Shown here one piece after another: positions 25,640 to 35,100 of a stretch of 44,942 bases of DNA. Within the stretch, counting starts at the first letter, position 1; each line of letters begins with the position of its first letter. Made by a program: the position numbers and the translations under genes. The notes under the pieces were generated by a model, which ran no database searches, was not told the DNA's origin, and was given only the letters and a program-made list of their open reading frames with translations. Source of the stretch: Bacillota bacterium (GTDB taxonomy: Bacteria > Bacillota > SHA-98 > UBA4971); the NCBI GenBank assembly GCA_012516125.1, contig JAAYXB010000084.1, positions 1-44,942 on the forward strand, read 5' to 3'.

Positions 25640-26797
25640 ATGACCGACTTGAGACGCGCCGCCGACTCCACGCTTGCCAAGAAGGTCAACACCATGCTTG
25701 TCGTGGACGCGGTCAGGAAGTACTCACCGCTCTCCCGGGCGGACGTGGCGAAGCTCACCATGCTCAGCCCGTCCACGGTTTCTGGGATAGTGTCGGACCT
25801 TGTCAGGGCCGGCCTCGTGACCGAGACGAAGGGAACCGCCGCCAGCGTTGGTGGGAGGCGGCCGATCCTTCTCACCCTGAACGCGAGCGCGAGTCTCGCT
25901 GCCATCATAGATGTCCAGGTGGCCAGGATTCTGTATGGGGTCATTGACCTCGCGGGAAGCCCGGTTTACGTCATGAAGGAGGACGCAGACCTCTCGAGCC
26001 CGGCAAGCACCGCGGACCAGGTTCTCAGGGCGGCTGCGCGAGCCCTCGCAAAGCTTCCGCGGGCGAGCGCTGGGGCGGCCGCAGGGATCGGCGTCGGAGT
26101 CCCGGGGATCGTCGACAGCAGAACGGGGGTCATCCTGAAGTCAACGCGGCTGCGGTGGGCCAACTTCCCGCTCGCGGCGCGACTTCAGCGCGAATTTGGC
26201 CTGCCCGTGCTGGTCGAGCGCGACGTGCGCGCCGCAGCCTGGGGGGAGAGGTGCTACGGGCATGCCCGGAACGTGAGCGACTTCGTCTATATGACGGTGG
26301 GGGAAGGTGGGTTCGGTGCGGGGCTCGTGGTGAACGGCAAGCCCTATACGGGTGCCCGCATGCACGCGGGCGAGCTCGGGCATATGACCGTGGACATGCA
26401 CGGCGAGAGGTGTTTGTGCGGTAACATCGGGTGTCTCGCCGGGGCAGCTCTGGCCTCGATTCGGGAGTGGAAGGCCGGAGGGGCCGATGACGCGCTCGTT
26501 GAATACTCTGCTACAGGCCTGGTTAACCTCGTCAACCTGCTCGACCCCGAGCTTGTCGTGCTCGGCGGCGACATCGGAGGACGGCCGGATTTCGCGTCGC
26601 GCGTGGAGGCGGTGGCGAAAGAGCGGGCCCTTCTGGCGCCCGGTCAGATGCCACGCGTCCTTCCGTCGCAGCTTGGGGACATGGGGGTTGCCCTTGGACT
26701 CGCCGGCCTGGTTTTCGACAGGTTCTACTGGAGCCACGCGCTCGCTCAGGATCTCCCCGAGATGGGTGAACGCGGAGGAATGAGCTACCGCACCTGA
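25640..26797 (+). CDS. ROK-family transcriptional repressor (XylR/NagC type)
   Basis: The protein has 385 residues. The ATG at 25640 follows GAGGT. The N-terminus is a winged helix-turn-helix (about residues 15-70: SRADVAKLTMLSPSTVSGIV). The ROK domain follows, with GVGVPGIVDSRTG, GEGGFGAGLVVNG, HAGELGH and the zinc motif CLCGNIGCLAG. At the place where sugar kinases carry an Asn-Asp-x-Asn segment it has ERDVRAAAWGE, which argues for a regulator rather than a kinase. It is divergent from the dehydrogenase/transporter operon and probably represses it through the 25238 palindrome, released by the imported sugar or its phosphate. A decayed paralogue is at 170-722. Confidence 0.93.
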   Translation: MTDLRRAADSTLAKKVNTMLVVDAVRKYSPLSRADVAKLTMLSPSTVSGIVSDLVRAGLVTETKGTAASVGGRRPILLTLNASASLAAIIDVQVARILYGVIDLAGSPVYVMKEDADLSSPASTADQVLRAAARALAKLPRASAGAAAGIGVGVPGIVDSRTGVILKSTRLRWANFPLAARLQREFGLPVLVERDVRAAAWGERCYGHARNVSDFVYMTVGEGGFGAGLVVNGKPYTGARMHAGELGHMTVDMHGERCLCGNIGCLAGAALASIREWKAGGADDALVEYSATGLVNLVNLLDPELVVLGGDIGGRPDFASRVEAVAKERALLAPGQMPRVLPSQLGDMGVALGLAGLVFDRFYWSHALAQDLPEMGERGGMSYRT

Positions 26798-26995
26798 GGC
26801 AGCGCCGAAAGAGGACGAGGCCGAGCGGGCGTGCCGAGCGCAGGGCGGCGGGGCCTGCCTTCCACTATGAGCGACGGCAAAAGCACGGGCGCGAGGCGGC
26901 TGGATGTCTGGATGGAGCTGGCGGATCTAATGCTGAAGCCGGAATGGCGGCGAGCGGCACCGCGGCGAGACTGGGGTACGGACGGCGGTGATACG

Positions 26996-28903
26996 ATGAA
27001 GCTGCAGACGGTGGTCATTCTTGCCGGCGCTGCTTGCGCGCTTGTCCTGGGAATCGTGCTCATGGCGGCTGCGTCATTGCTGGCGCGGTCGGTTCCGGCG
27101 TTCGGAGGACGGTTCATGAGCCAGGCGGGCGCTGCGCGGGATGCGGTCGAGGCCGGGCCGCGCCCTGGCCTGCAGCCTGGGGAGGTGTCCGAGCCCGGGG
27201 CCGGAACCAGCCCCAACCCGAGTCCCAATCCCAACCCAGACTCCAACTTGAGCCCCAACTCCAGGTCCGGGCCGGGCCCGAACCCTGGCTTCAGTGCAGG
27301 CTCCGGTTCCAGTCCCAGCTCTAGCTCTAGCTTCAGCCCCAGCTCTATCTCCAGCTCCAACCGCACTTCCAGCTCCGAGTCTGGGTCCGGGGCCGTGCCC
27401 GTGTCCGTATCTGCAGCCGGGGCTGTCGCCGCGGCCTGGGCCGTCGCCGGGGCGGACGAGGAGGAAGAAACCAACGTGGAAGCCGGTGATAACGTGACAG
27501 ATGGATCGAGCGCCTCGCTTCGCCTGGCGGCGCCGCATGGCCCTCTCGCGGACTACGTGATATACATTAACTGGGACGGGTTCGCCTATGACTACTATGA
27601 ATGGGCGAACGGCCGCAGTGGCCCGGGCACGCCTGTCCTCAACTTCCTCGCTTCGCGCGGTGCGCTCTTTACGGGTGCCCGCAACGGTTTCCCGAGCATC
27701 ACCAATCCGATGCAGATCAGCATCGTCACGGGCGCATGGCCGGCCGTGCATGGGAACAGGTACCGTTACTACGATCCTGTTGAAAACCTCGTGAAGCAAA
27801 CCGGCAGGGACAACGCCGCCGAAACCATCGCGGAGGCAGTCGAGAGGTCGGACCTGTCGTGCGCTTCCGTTCAGCAGTTCACGCTGGACGGCCGCGGAAC
27901 TTATCCCTCGGACCCATCTCATCTTTACATACAGCCTGGCGGGCCCTGGCGGCGAAGGCTCGCCGAGGCGGTCAAGATCCTCCGGCGGGAGACTGTCGTT
28001 TCGCAGAATGGACCTGTCACGGTGCCGGAGGTTCCCCGGTTCCTGGCCATCTACGCCGACGACCTGGACGCGGCAGGCCATAACTCCGGGATCGCATACG
28101 GACTATCCCTGGTCTTCAACTACGACGGGTGGAAGGCGAAAATGGTCCGGCAACTGGCCGCGATGGATCGAGATCTGGGGTTGCTCGTGGAGGCACTGGT
28201 GGACCTTGGGATCTTCGACAGGACTTCGATCGTGCTTACAGCCGACCACGGGATGTCGCCTGTCTCAGGAAAGTCCAGCCTGCCGGATCTTCTCGCCACG
28301 CTGCGTGGTCTTGGCCTAAGATGCGAGTTGCTCGCGCCGGGCGAGCGAGCGGCAGACGACACGGACGTGGTGCTGGTGAGCGCGGGGCTTGCCGTCCAGT
28401 TCTATTTCAGGCGGGACATCACGCTGACCCGGTACGACGCGATCATAGATGCGCTGTCAACCGAGCCGTATTTCGGGGGGTACATGTCCTACCACGAGCT
28501 CAGGAAAGCCGGCGCCCACCCGGACCTGGGGCAACTGCTCATATGGCCCAGGCCGCCCCACCACTTCAAGACTCAGGGATTTTTCTTCGGAATAGCCGGC
28601 CAGCACGACTCCGGCGACGACACATCTCGCCACGTGTTCATGCTGCTGAGCGGAGCGGGCGTAAGGCACGGGGTTGTCATCGATAGGCCCGTCGAAATCA
28701 TCGACGTGGCGCCCACCATCTCCCATCTCCTCGGAATAAGACCGCCCGCGAATGCCACGGGCCGCGTGCTGGCGGAGGCGCTGCTTCCCGGTGCTCCCGC
28801 GTCCGGCCTTCAGCAGGAAAGCCACGGCCAGCAAGAACCCCGGCCTGCCCCTCGCAGGTCGCTGGATCAGCAGGGCGTGCGCCGGGAGCGGACTCCAGAA
28901 TGA
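26996..28903 (+). CDS. Membrane-anchored type I phosphodiesterase / nucleotide pyrophosphatase-like protein
   Basis: The protein has 635 residues. The ATG at 26996 is chosen because a signal-anchor helix follows at once; the ribosome site is weak, and an in-frame ATG at 26867 is possible. After the anchor comes a striking Pro/Asn/Ser/Gly-rich spacer (about residues 55-140) encoded by degenerate short repeats. The alkaline-phosphatase-superfamily domain then shows INWDGF (metal Asp), a Thr nucleophile candidate in FPSITNPMQISIVTG, YADDLDAAGH, LTADHGMS and a His in GQHDSGDD. This is the pattern of phosphodiesterase/pyrophosphatase (Phosphodiest) enzymes. The substrate is unknown. It sits directly downstream of the ROK gene on the same strand. 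Confidence 0.85.
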   Translation: MKLQTVVILAGAACALVLGIVLMAAASLLARSVPAFGGRFMSQAGAARDAVEAGPRPGLQPGEVSEPGAGTSPNPSPNPNPDSNLSPNSRSGPGPNPGFSAGSGSSPSSSSSFSPSSISSSNRTSSSESGSGAVPVSVSAAGAVAAAWAVAGADEEEETNVEAGDNVTDGSSASLRLAAPHGPLADYVIYINWDGFAYDYYEWANGRSGPGTPVLNFLASRGALFTGARNGFPSITNPMQISIVTGAWPAVHGNRYRYYDPVENLVKQTGRDNAAETIAEAVERSDLSCASVQQFTLDGRGTYPSDPSHLYIQPGGPWRRRLAEAVKILRRETVVSQNGPVTVPEVPRFLAIYADDLDAAGHNSGIAYGLSLVFNYDGWKAKMVRQLAAMDRDLGLLVEALVDLGIFDRTSIVLTADHGMSPVSGKSSLPDLLATLRGLGLRCELLAPGERAADDTDVVLVSAGLAVQFYFRRDITLTRYDAIIDALSTEPYFGGYMSYHELRKAGAHPDLGQLLIWPRPPHHFKTQGFFFGIAGQHDSGDDTSRHVFMLLSGAGVRHGVVIDRPVEIIDVAPTISHLLGIRPPANATGRVLAEALLPGAPASGLQQESHGQQEPRPAPRRSLDQQGVRRERTPE

Positions 28904-28947
28904 CGTCGAGAACAAGTTCGTTGTGCGCACTGTCTCCCGACGTTTTT
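28903..28947 (+). terminator. Possible intrinsic terminator
   Basis: ACGTCG (28903-28908) and CGACGT (28938-28943) form a 6-bp stem with a large loop, followed by TTTT, directly after the phosphodiesterase stop. The long loop makes it a weak call. Confidence 0.35.
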
Positions 28948-29035
28948 CCCCTCAGTTGACCTCCTCTGCTCCGTTGCCTGGTGACGAAGCCGGCCACTGC
29001 CATGGCCACAAAATCGGCGGACAAGCGGACAACTC

Positions 29036-29449
29036 GTGGACAGCCGCGCTACAGTCCGTGGACAACCGGCGCCCGACCTGCCGTGCGTCAGCTCGGTGCA
29101 CTGGCACGCAGCGTCGAGGGAGGTTGTGTACCGCGTCCGCCTTCACCCGGTCGGCGGGCGCAGCCGGGTAGGGCCGGAGGGGGACGCGGACATCGCGTTC
29201 AGGCCGGGGCGGCCCGGGGCGGTCTCGGTGCGCAGCCCGGCGGGCAGCGGGCGCGATCTCTCGGACATCAGCGCAGCGAGCCGGGGCAGGGAGATCGAGC
29301 TGAAGATACCGCTCAGGCTCCTTGGAAACCCCAGGACGCTCTTCGTGGCTGTGGAAAGCAGGTTCCAGGGGATCATGATCGACCAGACCATGTGGCGCGT
29401 CCTCGATCTCAACGGAGCTTTCGGGACGGAACCAGACGCCCCGGGATAG
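29036..29449 (+). CDS. Unrecognised short protein, possibly a gene remnant
   Basis: The frame has 137 residues from a GTG without a convincing ribosome site. The C-terminal half is protein-like: GREIELKIPLRLLGNPRTLF, then VAVESRF and DQTMWRVLDL. This pattern resembles the end of beta-sandwich carbohydrate-binding or DOMON-like domains in secreted enzymes. The N-terminal 40 residues look random and there is no signal peptide. It may be the surviving C-terminus of a larger secreted protein. Codon pattern and GC are like the neighbours. Confidence 0.4.
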   Translation: MDSRATVRGQPAPDLPCVSSVHWHAASREVVYRVRLHPVGGRSRVGPEGDADIAFRPGRPGAVSVRSPAGSGRDLSDISAASRGREIELKIPLRLLGNPRTLFVAVESRFQGIMIDQTMWRVLDLNGAFGTEPDAPG

Positions 29450-29544
29450 CAGGAGTGGTACTGAGCCATGTAGAAGTCTGCTCGAGATCGCTGGATGGAG
29501 GTCTCTTCCTGGAGAAGGGCGGGCCTGAAAGGGGCGGACGGCTC

Positions 29545-30081
29545 ATGAGACTGTCTGCAGTTGATACGGAAAGATGCATCGGCTGCCAGAGCTGCATGTT
29601 TGCGTGCGCGAGGCGGCTTGGTGAGGCGGGCCTCGCCAGCACGTGCATAGGAGTGAGGTCCATCGGAGGCATGGAGCGGGGCTTCAAGGTGGTCGTGTGC
29701 AGGGCTTGTGACGACCCGCCCTGCGCGAGGGTTTGCCCTGTGGGCGCGCTGCAGGTCCGCAAGGGCGGAGGTGTGCGGCTGGACGAGGCGCGGTGCATTG
29801 GGTGCGGCCACTGTCGTGATGCGTGTATCATCGGTGCGGTCTTCTGGGATGACGAAACCGCGAAGCCGATGATCTGCGTCCACTGCGGCTACTGCGCGAA
29901 GTTCTGTCCGCACGGGGTGCTTAGCGTAGAGACGGCCGAGACGACTGAGAGCGCTCCCGGCATTGGCATGGCCGTCAGGGGAGAGAGCATGGAGAGGCAG
30001 GAGAGGCTAGAGAGAGCGCCGCAGGCGAACAATGCGGTAGACGCAACAGAGAAGGCGGAGGGGGCTGGGGCCAATGCTTAA
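29545..30081 (+). CDS. Ferredoxin-type protein with four [4Fe-4S] clusters
   Basis: The protein has 178 residues. The ATG at 29545 has AAAGGGG upstream at a slightly long distance. Four Cys clusters are visible: CIGCQSCMFAC, CRACDDPPCARVCP, CIGCGHCRDAC and CVHCGYCAKFCP. Together they would hold four [4Fe-4S] clusters in an electron-transfer subunit of the HycB/DMSO-reductase-B style. The C-terminal 45 residues form a charged low-complexity tail with no Cys. It overlaps the aldehyde ferredoxin oxidoreductase gene by 8 bp and is almost certainly its electron acceptor subunit. Confidence 0.92.
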   Translation: MRLSAVDTERCIGCQSCMFACARRLGEAGLASTCIGVRSIGGMERGFKVVVCRACDDPPCARVCPVGALQVRKGGGVRLDEARCIGCGHCRDACIIGAVFWDDETAKPMICVHCGYCAKFCPHGVLSVETAETTESAPGIGMAVRGESMERQERLERAPQANNAVDATEKAEGAGANA

Positions 30082-31846
30082 AGCAGATCCTCTCGCGAAC
30101 GTCCTCTACATCGACCTTTCGAAGAAGCGGCACTGGGTCGAGCGGCGGGAGGACCTCTTCGAGAAGAACATAGGCGGGGCGGGCGTGGCGGTCGAGATCC
30201 TGCACGAGGAGTGTCCTCAGGGCGCGGATCCGCTTTCCCCCGAGAACCCCATCATATTTGCGGTGGGTCCGCTGACGGGGCTGTTCCCCCTGGCCTCGAA
30301 AACCGTGGCCATGTTCAAGTCCCCGCACACCGGCAACCTCGGCGAGAGTCATGCAGGTGGGCGAAGCGCCGTCGCCATCCGGACGGCCGGGTACGGGGCG
30401 ATCGTCATCCGAGGAGCAAATGATATCCCGGGGTATGTGGCTATCCACGGCAGCGAGGTCCATTTCCGCGACGCCCGCACCCTCTGGGGCATGAGGAACA
30501 GCTTCACCGTTGGTCGCATCATCCGGGAGAACGAGCCGGCGGCCGGGCTTCGCAGCATCATGCGCATCGGCAGGGCGGGAGAGAAACTGATACCGTACGC
30601 CTGCGTTACCACGGAGAGCTACAGGCATTTTGGCAGGCTGGGGCTCGGCGCGGTCTTCGGCAGCAAGAAGCTGAAGGCGGTCGTGGTGTCGGGCAAGCAC
30701 TCGCTGCCGGTGGGCGGGGGCGGTGCCGCGGAATATCGGCGCGTGTACGACCAGATATACCAGGAGGCCGTTGCCTCGCCGGTCATGAAGAAATACCACG
30801 ACCTCGGGACGCCGGAGAACGTCCTGCCCTTGAACGCCCTTGGTGGCCTGCCGACGCGTAACCTGAAGGACGCCAGGTTTGAGGGGGCTGACCGTATCTC
30901 CGGCGAGGCCCTGGCCGAGCATTACCTGGGGCGGAGGCTGGCGTGCTCTCACTGTCCGGTGGGGTGCATACACATCGCGGCGCTCCGGGAGCCTGACGAG
31001 AACGAACCTTACTTTTACAAGACCAGCATGATCTCCTACGACTACGAGCTCATCTACGCGCTTGGCTCGATGCTCGGCGGGTCGGACCCCGAGGGCCTTC
31101 TGAAGCTCATCGACCGCATCGAGGTCTACGGGCTTGACGCCATGAGCACCGGCGTGGTGCTGGCCTGGGCGACGGAGGCCCAGGAGCGTGGTCTCGTATC
31201 CGAGGACGCGGCGGGCGGCCTACGGCTTGCCTGGGGCGACTATCCCGCGTACCTCGAGGCAGTGCGGCGCATCATCGAGCAGCCGAACGAGTTCTACGCG
31301 GCCCTCGCGCGCGGCGTTGAGCACGCTGCCTCGGTATACGGGGGCGAGGACTTTGCCCTCGCCTTCGGCGGCAACGAGATGCCAGGCTACCACACGGGTC
31401 CCGGGGCATACCTGGGGTTCCTGGTGGGCGCGCGGCACAGCCACCTGGACAGCGCAGGTTACAGCGTGGACCAGAAGGTGCTGACGAAGAAGCAGATCGG
31501 CCCGGACGAGCTTGCGCGCGAGATCCTGAAGGAGGAGCGCTGGCGACAGGTCCTGTCCAGCCTGGTTGTGTGCTTCTTCGCCCGCGGCATATACAGCCCC
31601 GACACGACCGCGGCCGCCCTGCGCGTGGCCGGGTTCGACTGTACTTCCGAGGATCTCCAAAGGATCGGCGCAGTGATACATACCCGCAAGTACGCCTTCA
31701 AGTTCCGCGAGGGGTTCTCCTTCGACACGCTCCGCGTGCCCGAGCGGGTCTCCGAAACCCCAAGCCCCGTCGGCACGCTAGATAGCCGGTACCTCCAAGC
31801 CGCTGTTGACTACGTATGCAGTGACATCTCTAGAGCAGGGTGCTGA
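30074..31846 (+). CDS. aor: Aldehyde ferredoxin oxidoreductase family protein
   Basis: The protein has 590 residues, a normal family length. The ATG at 30074 lies within the end of the ferredoxin gene. The N-terminal domain has NVLYIDLSKKRHWVERRED and the GGAGVAVEILHEE start typical of tungsten pterin enzymes. The cluster motif CSHCPVGC, the pterin-binding DAMSTG segment after YGLDA, and the later Cys in LVVCFFARGIYS are all present. The family oxidises aldehydes to acids in the cytoplasm using tungsten-bis-pterin and a [4Fe-4S] cluster, passing electrons to ferredoxin. The exact substrate subgroup is not resolved. The molybdopterin-binding protein at 43757 could serve cofactor supply. The 277 bp after the stop contain no recognised feature. 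Confidence 0.94.
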   Translation: MLKADPLANVLYIDLSKKRHWVERREDLFEKNIGGAGVAVEILHEECPQGADPLSPENPIIFAVGPLTGLFPLASKTVAMFKSPHTGNLGESHAGGRSAVAIRTAGYGAIVIRGANDIPGYVAIHGSEVHFRDARTLWGMRNSFTVGRIIRENEPAAGLRSIMRIGRAGEKLIPYACVTTESYRHFGRLGLGAVFGSKKLKAVVVSGKHSLPVGGGGAAEYRRVYDQIYQEAVASPVMKKYHDLGTPENVLPLNALGGLPTRNLKDARFEGADRISGEALAEHYLGRRLACSHCPVGCIHIAALREPDENEPYFYKTSMISYDYELIYALGSMLGGSDPEGLLKLIDRIEVYGLDAMSTGVVLAWATEAQERGLVSEDAAGGLRLAWGDYPAYLEAVRRIIEQPNEFYAALARGVEHAASVYGGEDFALAFGGNEMPGYHTGPGAYLGFLVGARHSHLDSAGYSVDQKVLTKKQIGPDELAREILKEERWRQVLSSLVVCFFARGIYSPDTTAAALRVAGFDCTSEDLQRIGAVIHTRKYAFKFREGFSFDTLRVPERVSETPSPVGTLDSRYLQAAVDYVCSDISRAGC

Positions 31847-32123
31847 GATGATTGTCGCCGTTCGTCGGGTGACTGGTCGAAGCCATGAGCTTATCGGCTG
31901 ACTAGGGAAGTTATGCACCAAGCCTACAGTTGACTACCTCTGAATAGCGGCATAACCTGTGTAAGCACTCAACTTGCATTGTGACCGCCAGTATTGCTCA
32001 GGTCGTCACCGTGCGTAAGGAAAGTCCAGGCCCTACGGGGCATTTGAATACACACTCAAGACCGGTGCGCGCGGTGTCGACTTTCTCCCTGGCTGCACGC
32101 AACCTCGGGCGCGATTAAGTCAT

Positions 32124-35100
32124 TTACTTTGCTGCCGATTGCCCCTCCGGCTGCAATCCCATGGCATGAAGCGCCTCGAGCACGGTTTTGAGATTCTCTT
32201 GAACGTCAGGTTGATCAGGGTTGTCCCTCAGAGCTGCCTCAAAACACTGCGCTGCTTCTTCCGGTCTGCCAGTTCGGAACAAGCAGATCCCTTTCAAGTT
32301 CATCCGTTCAGGATCCAGATCGGCAGGGTCAAACCGATCTAACCACTTAAGTGCTGTTTCGAAGTCGCCCTGGGCCATGGCCACTATTGCCATATTGTGC
32401 CATACATCTGTGTTTGTCTCATCGAGCTGTAGGGCCTGCATAAGGACCGCGTGCGACTGTGATATATGCGAGAGATGGAAAAGCCTGACTGCTTCAACGA
32501 GCAGTGCTTCAGTGGTCCATTCGGACACAAGGGGAGCGTAAAGGTCCCGGGATTCGAATGACTTGGTGAGAATCTGTTGCCCTTTCTGGTAGTCGACGTT
32601 CAGGTCAATCCCCCATTTTTGCCTAAACAGGAGGTGGTCGTTAGGCGTAGGTTTCTCCACCTGTAGCTTGCCGAAACGTGTAGAGGAGGATCGATGGACC
32701 AAGACGTCTCTAGCTGCGAGCACATTATACCCAACCATCATTGCGCGGAGCGCGAAGTCGCTCTCCAGAACCGCTCTACTCTGGAATCTGACATCGAAGC
32801 CCCCAATCTTGTCGAGAAGTCTACGGCTGATAACCGTACAGAAGGTAGTAAGCAGCTGTTCAGGGCTAACCAACCCAGCATGTCGACGGTGGTGCGCCCT
32901 TTCGTTCAGAGTCGGATCGTCATGTTCTTCCTCTGAGCTTGGAAGCCCCTCTGGTGAGTCCTCTCTATAGCTGTTGACTGCGCTCACAATTGCGCCGTCA
33001 TTTGCTACACTTATGCATGCGAGTAATCGAGCCAGCCACGCATGCGTAACAACCACGTCCCCGTCCATGAGCACAATGTAATCGCCCTTAGCGACACGGA
33101 TTGCGTTGTTTACAGCTCCCGCGTAAGACCCGCTTGTAGCCCGCACCACAGTAACATTAGGATGAGAGGTCGCCACTACGTTCACATAATCCGTTACGGA
33201 GCTCTCTTTGCCCAAATCGCACAAGATCACCTCGATTTCCTCTTGAGTGTGCCTGAAGACGTTCTTTACGCACTTTACGACATGCTCGAGTTCGTCGTCG
33301 CACACGATAATGATGCTTGTGAGACCCTGAGTGGGCCGGAACCAGTCAATTCCCCACAACTCGCGACCCGATGGGGGTGTGCCGTTATAATACGCGCGAA
33401 GCTTGCCATACAGCTGGTTAGTACTTTGTTGGACAAGATAGCGCGTGCGCACTTCGGGCTCACTTCGAAAGCTTACCTGTCCTTTGTGATAGACAAACAC
33501 CTCTGGCACTACCGCCAAGCGATAACCTGCTTCTCTCAAGCGGTGGCTGATTTCAAGGTCCTCGTTGCCGAGGAAGAGATCCTCGTCAAAAAGCCCGCTT
33601 TCTTCCAATACGCTCCTGCGGACCATAAGGCAGAAGCCTATTAGGAGTTTGGTGTCTAAGACCTGGCGCGCGTACCGCTCCTTCATAAACGTGGCAACCT
33701 GCATCCCATTGCAGTTCTCCCCTATTTGTCCAATATAGTGGTGGAGATTCTGGAGACCGGCAGCGAAATTGGATACGGGCCCAGTGGCCGCAATTGTTGC
33801 ATCCTCTAAAAGAGGCCTGATTAAACCGTCAAGCCACCCCGGGAATACTACAGTGTCAGGATTCAGCATGCATATGAACTGGTTTTCAGCCTCTCGTATA
33901 CCAATATTGGCTGCTGCAGCGTAGCCAAGGTTTTCGCGAAGGGATATGATGTTGATCCTGCTGTCAGGCAACATGCTTTTGAGCGTCTTCACATATTCCA
34001 GCGAGGGGTCGTTTGAATGGTTATCAACTATAATAACTTCATCGTCTTTGCCCACCGTGGCCAAGACTGACTCTAAACAGGGACCGATGGTTGACAGTGA
34101 GTTATACATCACTATTACTACACTTACCGGGGCGCGTTTTGGGTTCGTCTCGTTCATGCACGGCACAGGTGTACGTATGTCGCAGATCAAGTTCATCCAT
34201 CGACGGTGCAGCACATTCAGGTTGTCAGCCTCGAGCGCATGTCGTCCCGGGGTCTTTGCTTCATGGTGAATGGCTTTACTCTTAGGATTATAGATCACCT
34301 TATACCCTTGATTCCTCACTTTGAGACAGAGGTCGACATCCTCATAACCGTTGCGGTACGCCTCCTCGAACCCCCCTACGTTGAAGAAGAGATCCCTTCT
34401 TATAAGCATGGAGGCTCCGGTAACAGCCCAGACTTCTTGCAAGGCTCCCTCTTCCTTATCCTGTTGCCTGTACTTCATGTGGGAGGGCGTGATAGGATAA
34501 GGAGCCGCGTAGCATAGATCAACGCCTGCATGTTGGAGAGTTCCGTCAGGAAAGAGGAGTTTCGACCCTACTATGCCAATGGAGGCGTCCGCGTCGGCGG
34601 CACTGACAAGCTCCTCAAGCCATCCTGGCAGCACTTGTGTATTGTTGTTAAGAAATACAAGGTACTTCCCAGTAGCTTCACCTGCGCCTCGGTTACACGC
34701 GCACGAAAAGCTCATGTTGCTTGGATTAACCACCACGTTTACACTCGGGAATTCTCTTTCGATCCTGTCGGCGGACCCGTCGGTTGAACCGTTGTCGACT
34801 ACGATTATCTCGTACTTATCTGACTGCCGTAGGTAAGGACCCAACGCTGATAAGCATGCCTGAGTGTACGTCCAGTTGTTATGTATTGGGATAACGATTG
34901 AACAAATCGGCGTAGACAAGACAGGTTCTCTGGAAGCCTGAGATGATGTCGCACCTGGGGTTACAGGCACTGCAGCAGCGTACGTCCGACCCACATCGGG
35001 ACTCACTTGAAGTCTCCTCACCCGTGTATACATCTCAAGCCATTGCCGCGCACCGGTGCGCAGAGTCCACGATTTTCTGACTTCGTCGAAAGCGTTGGCA

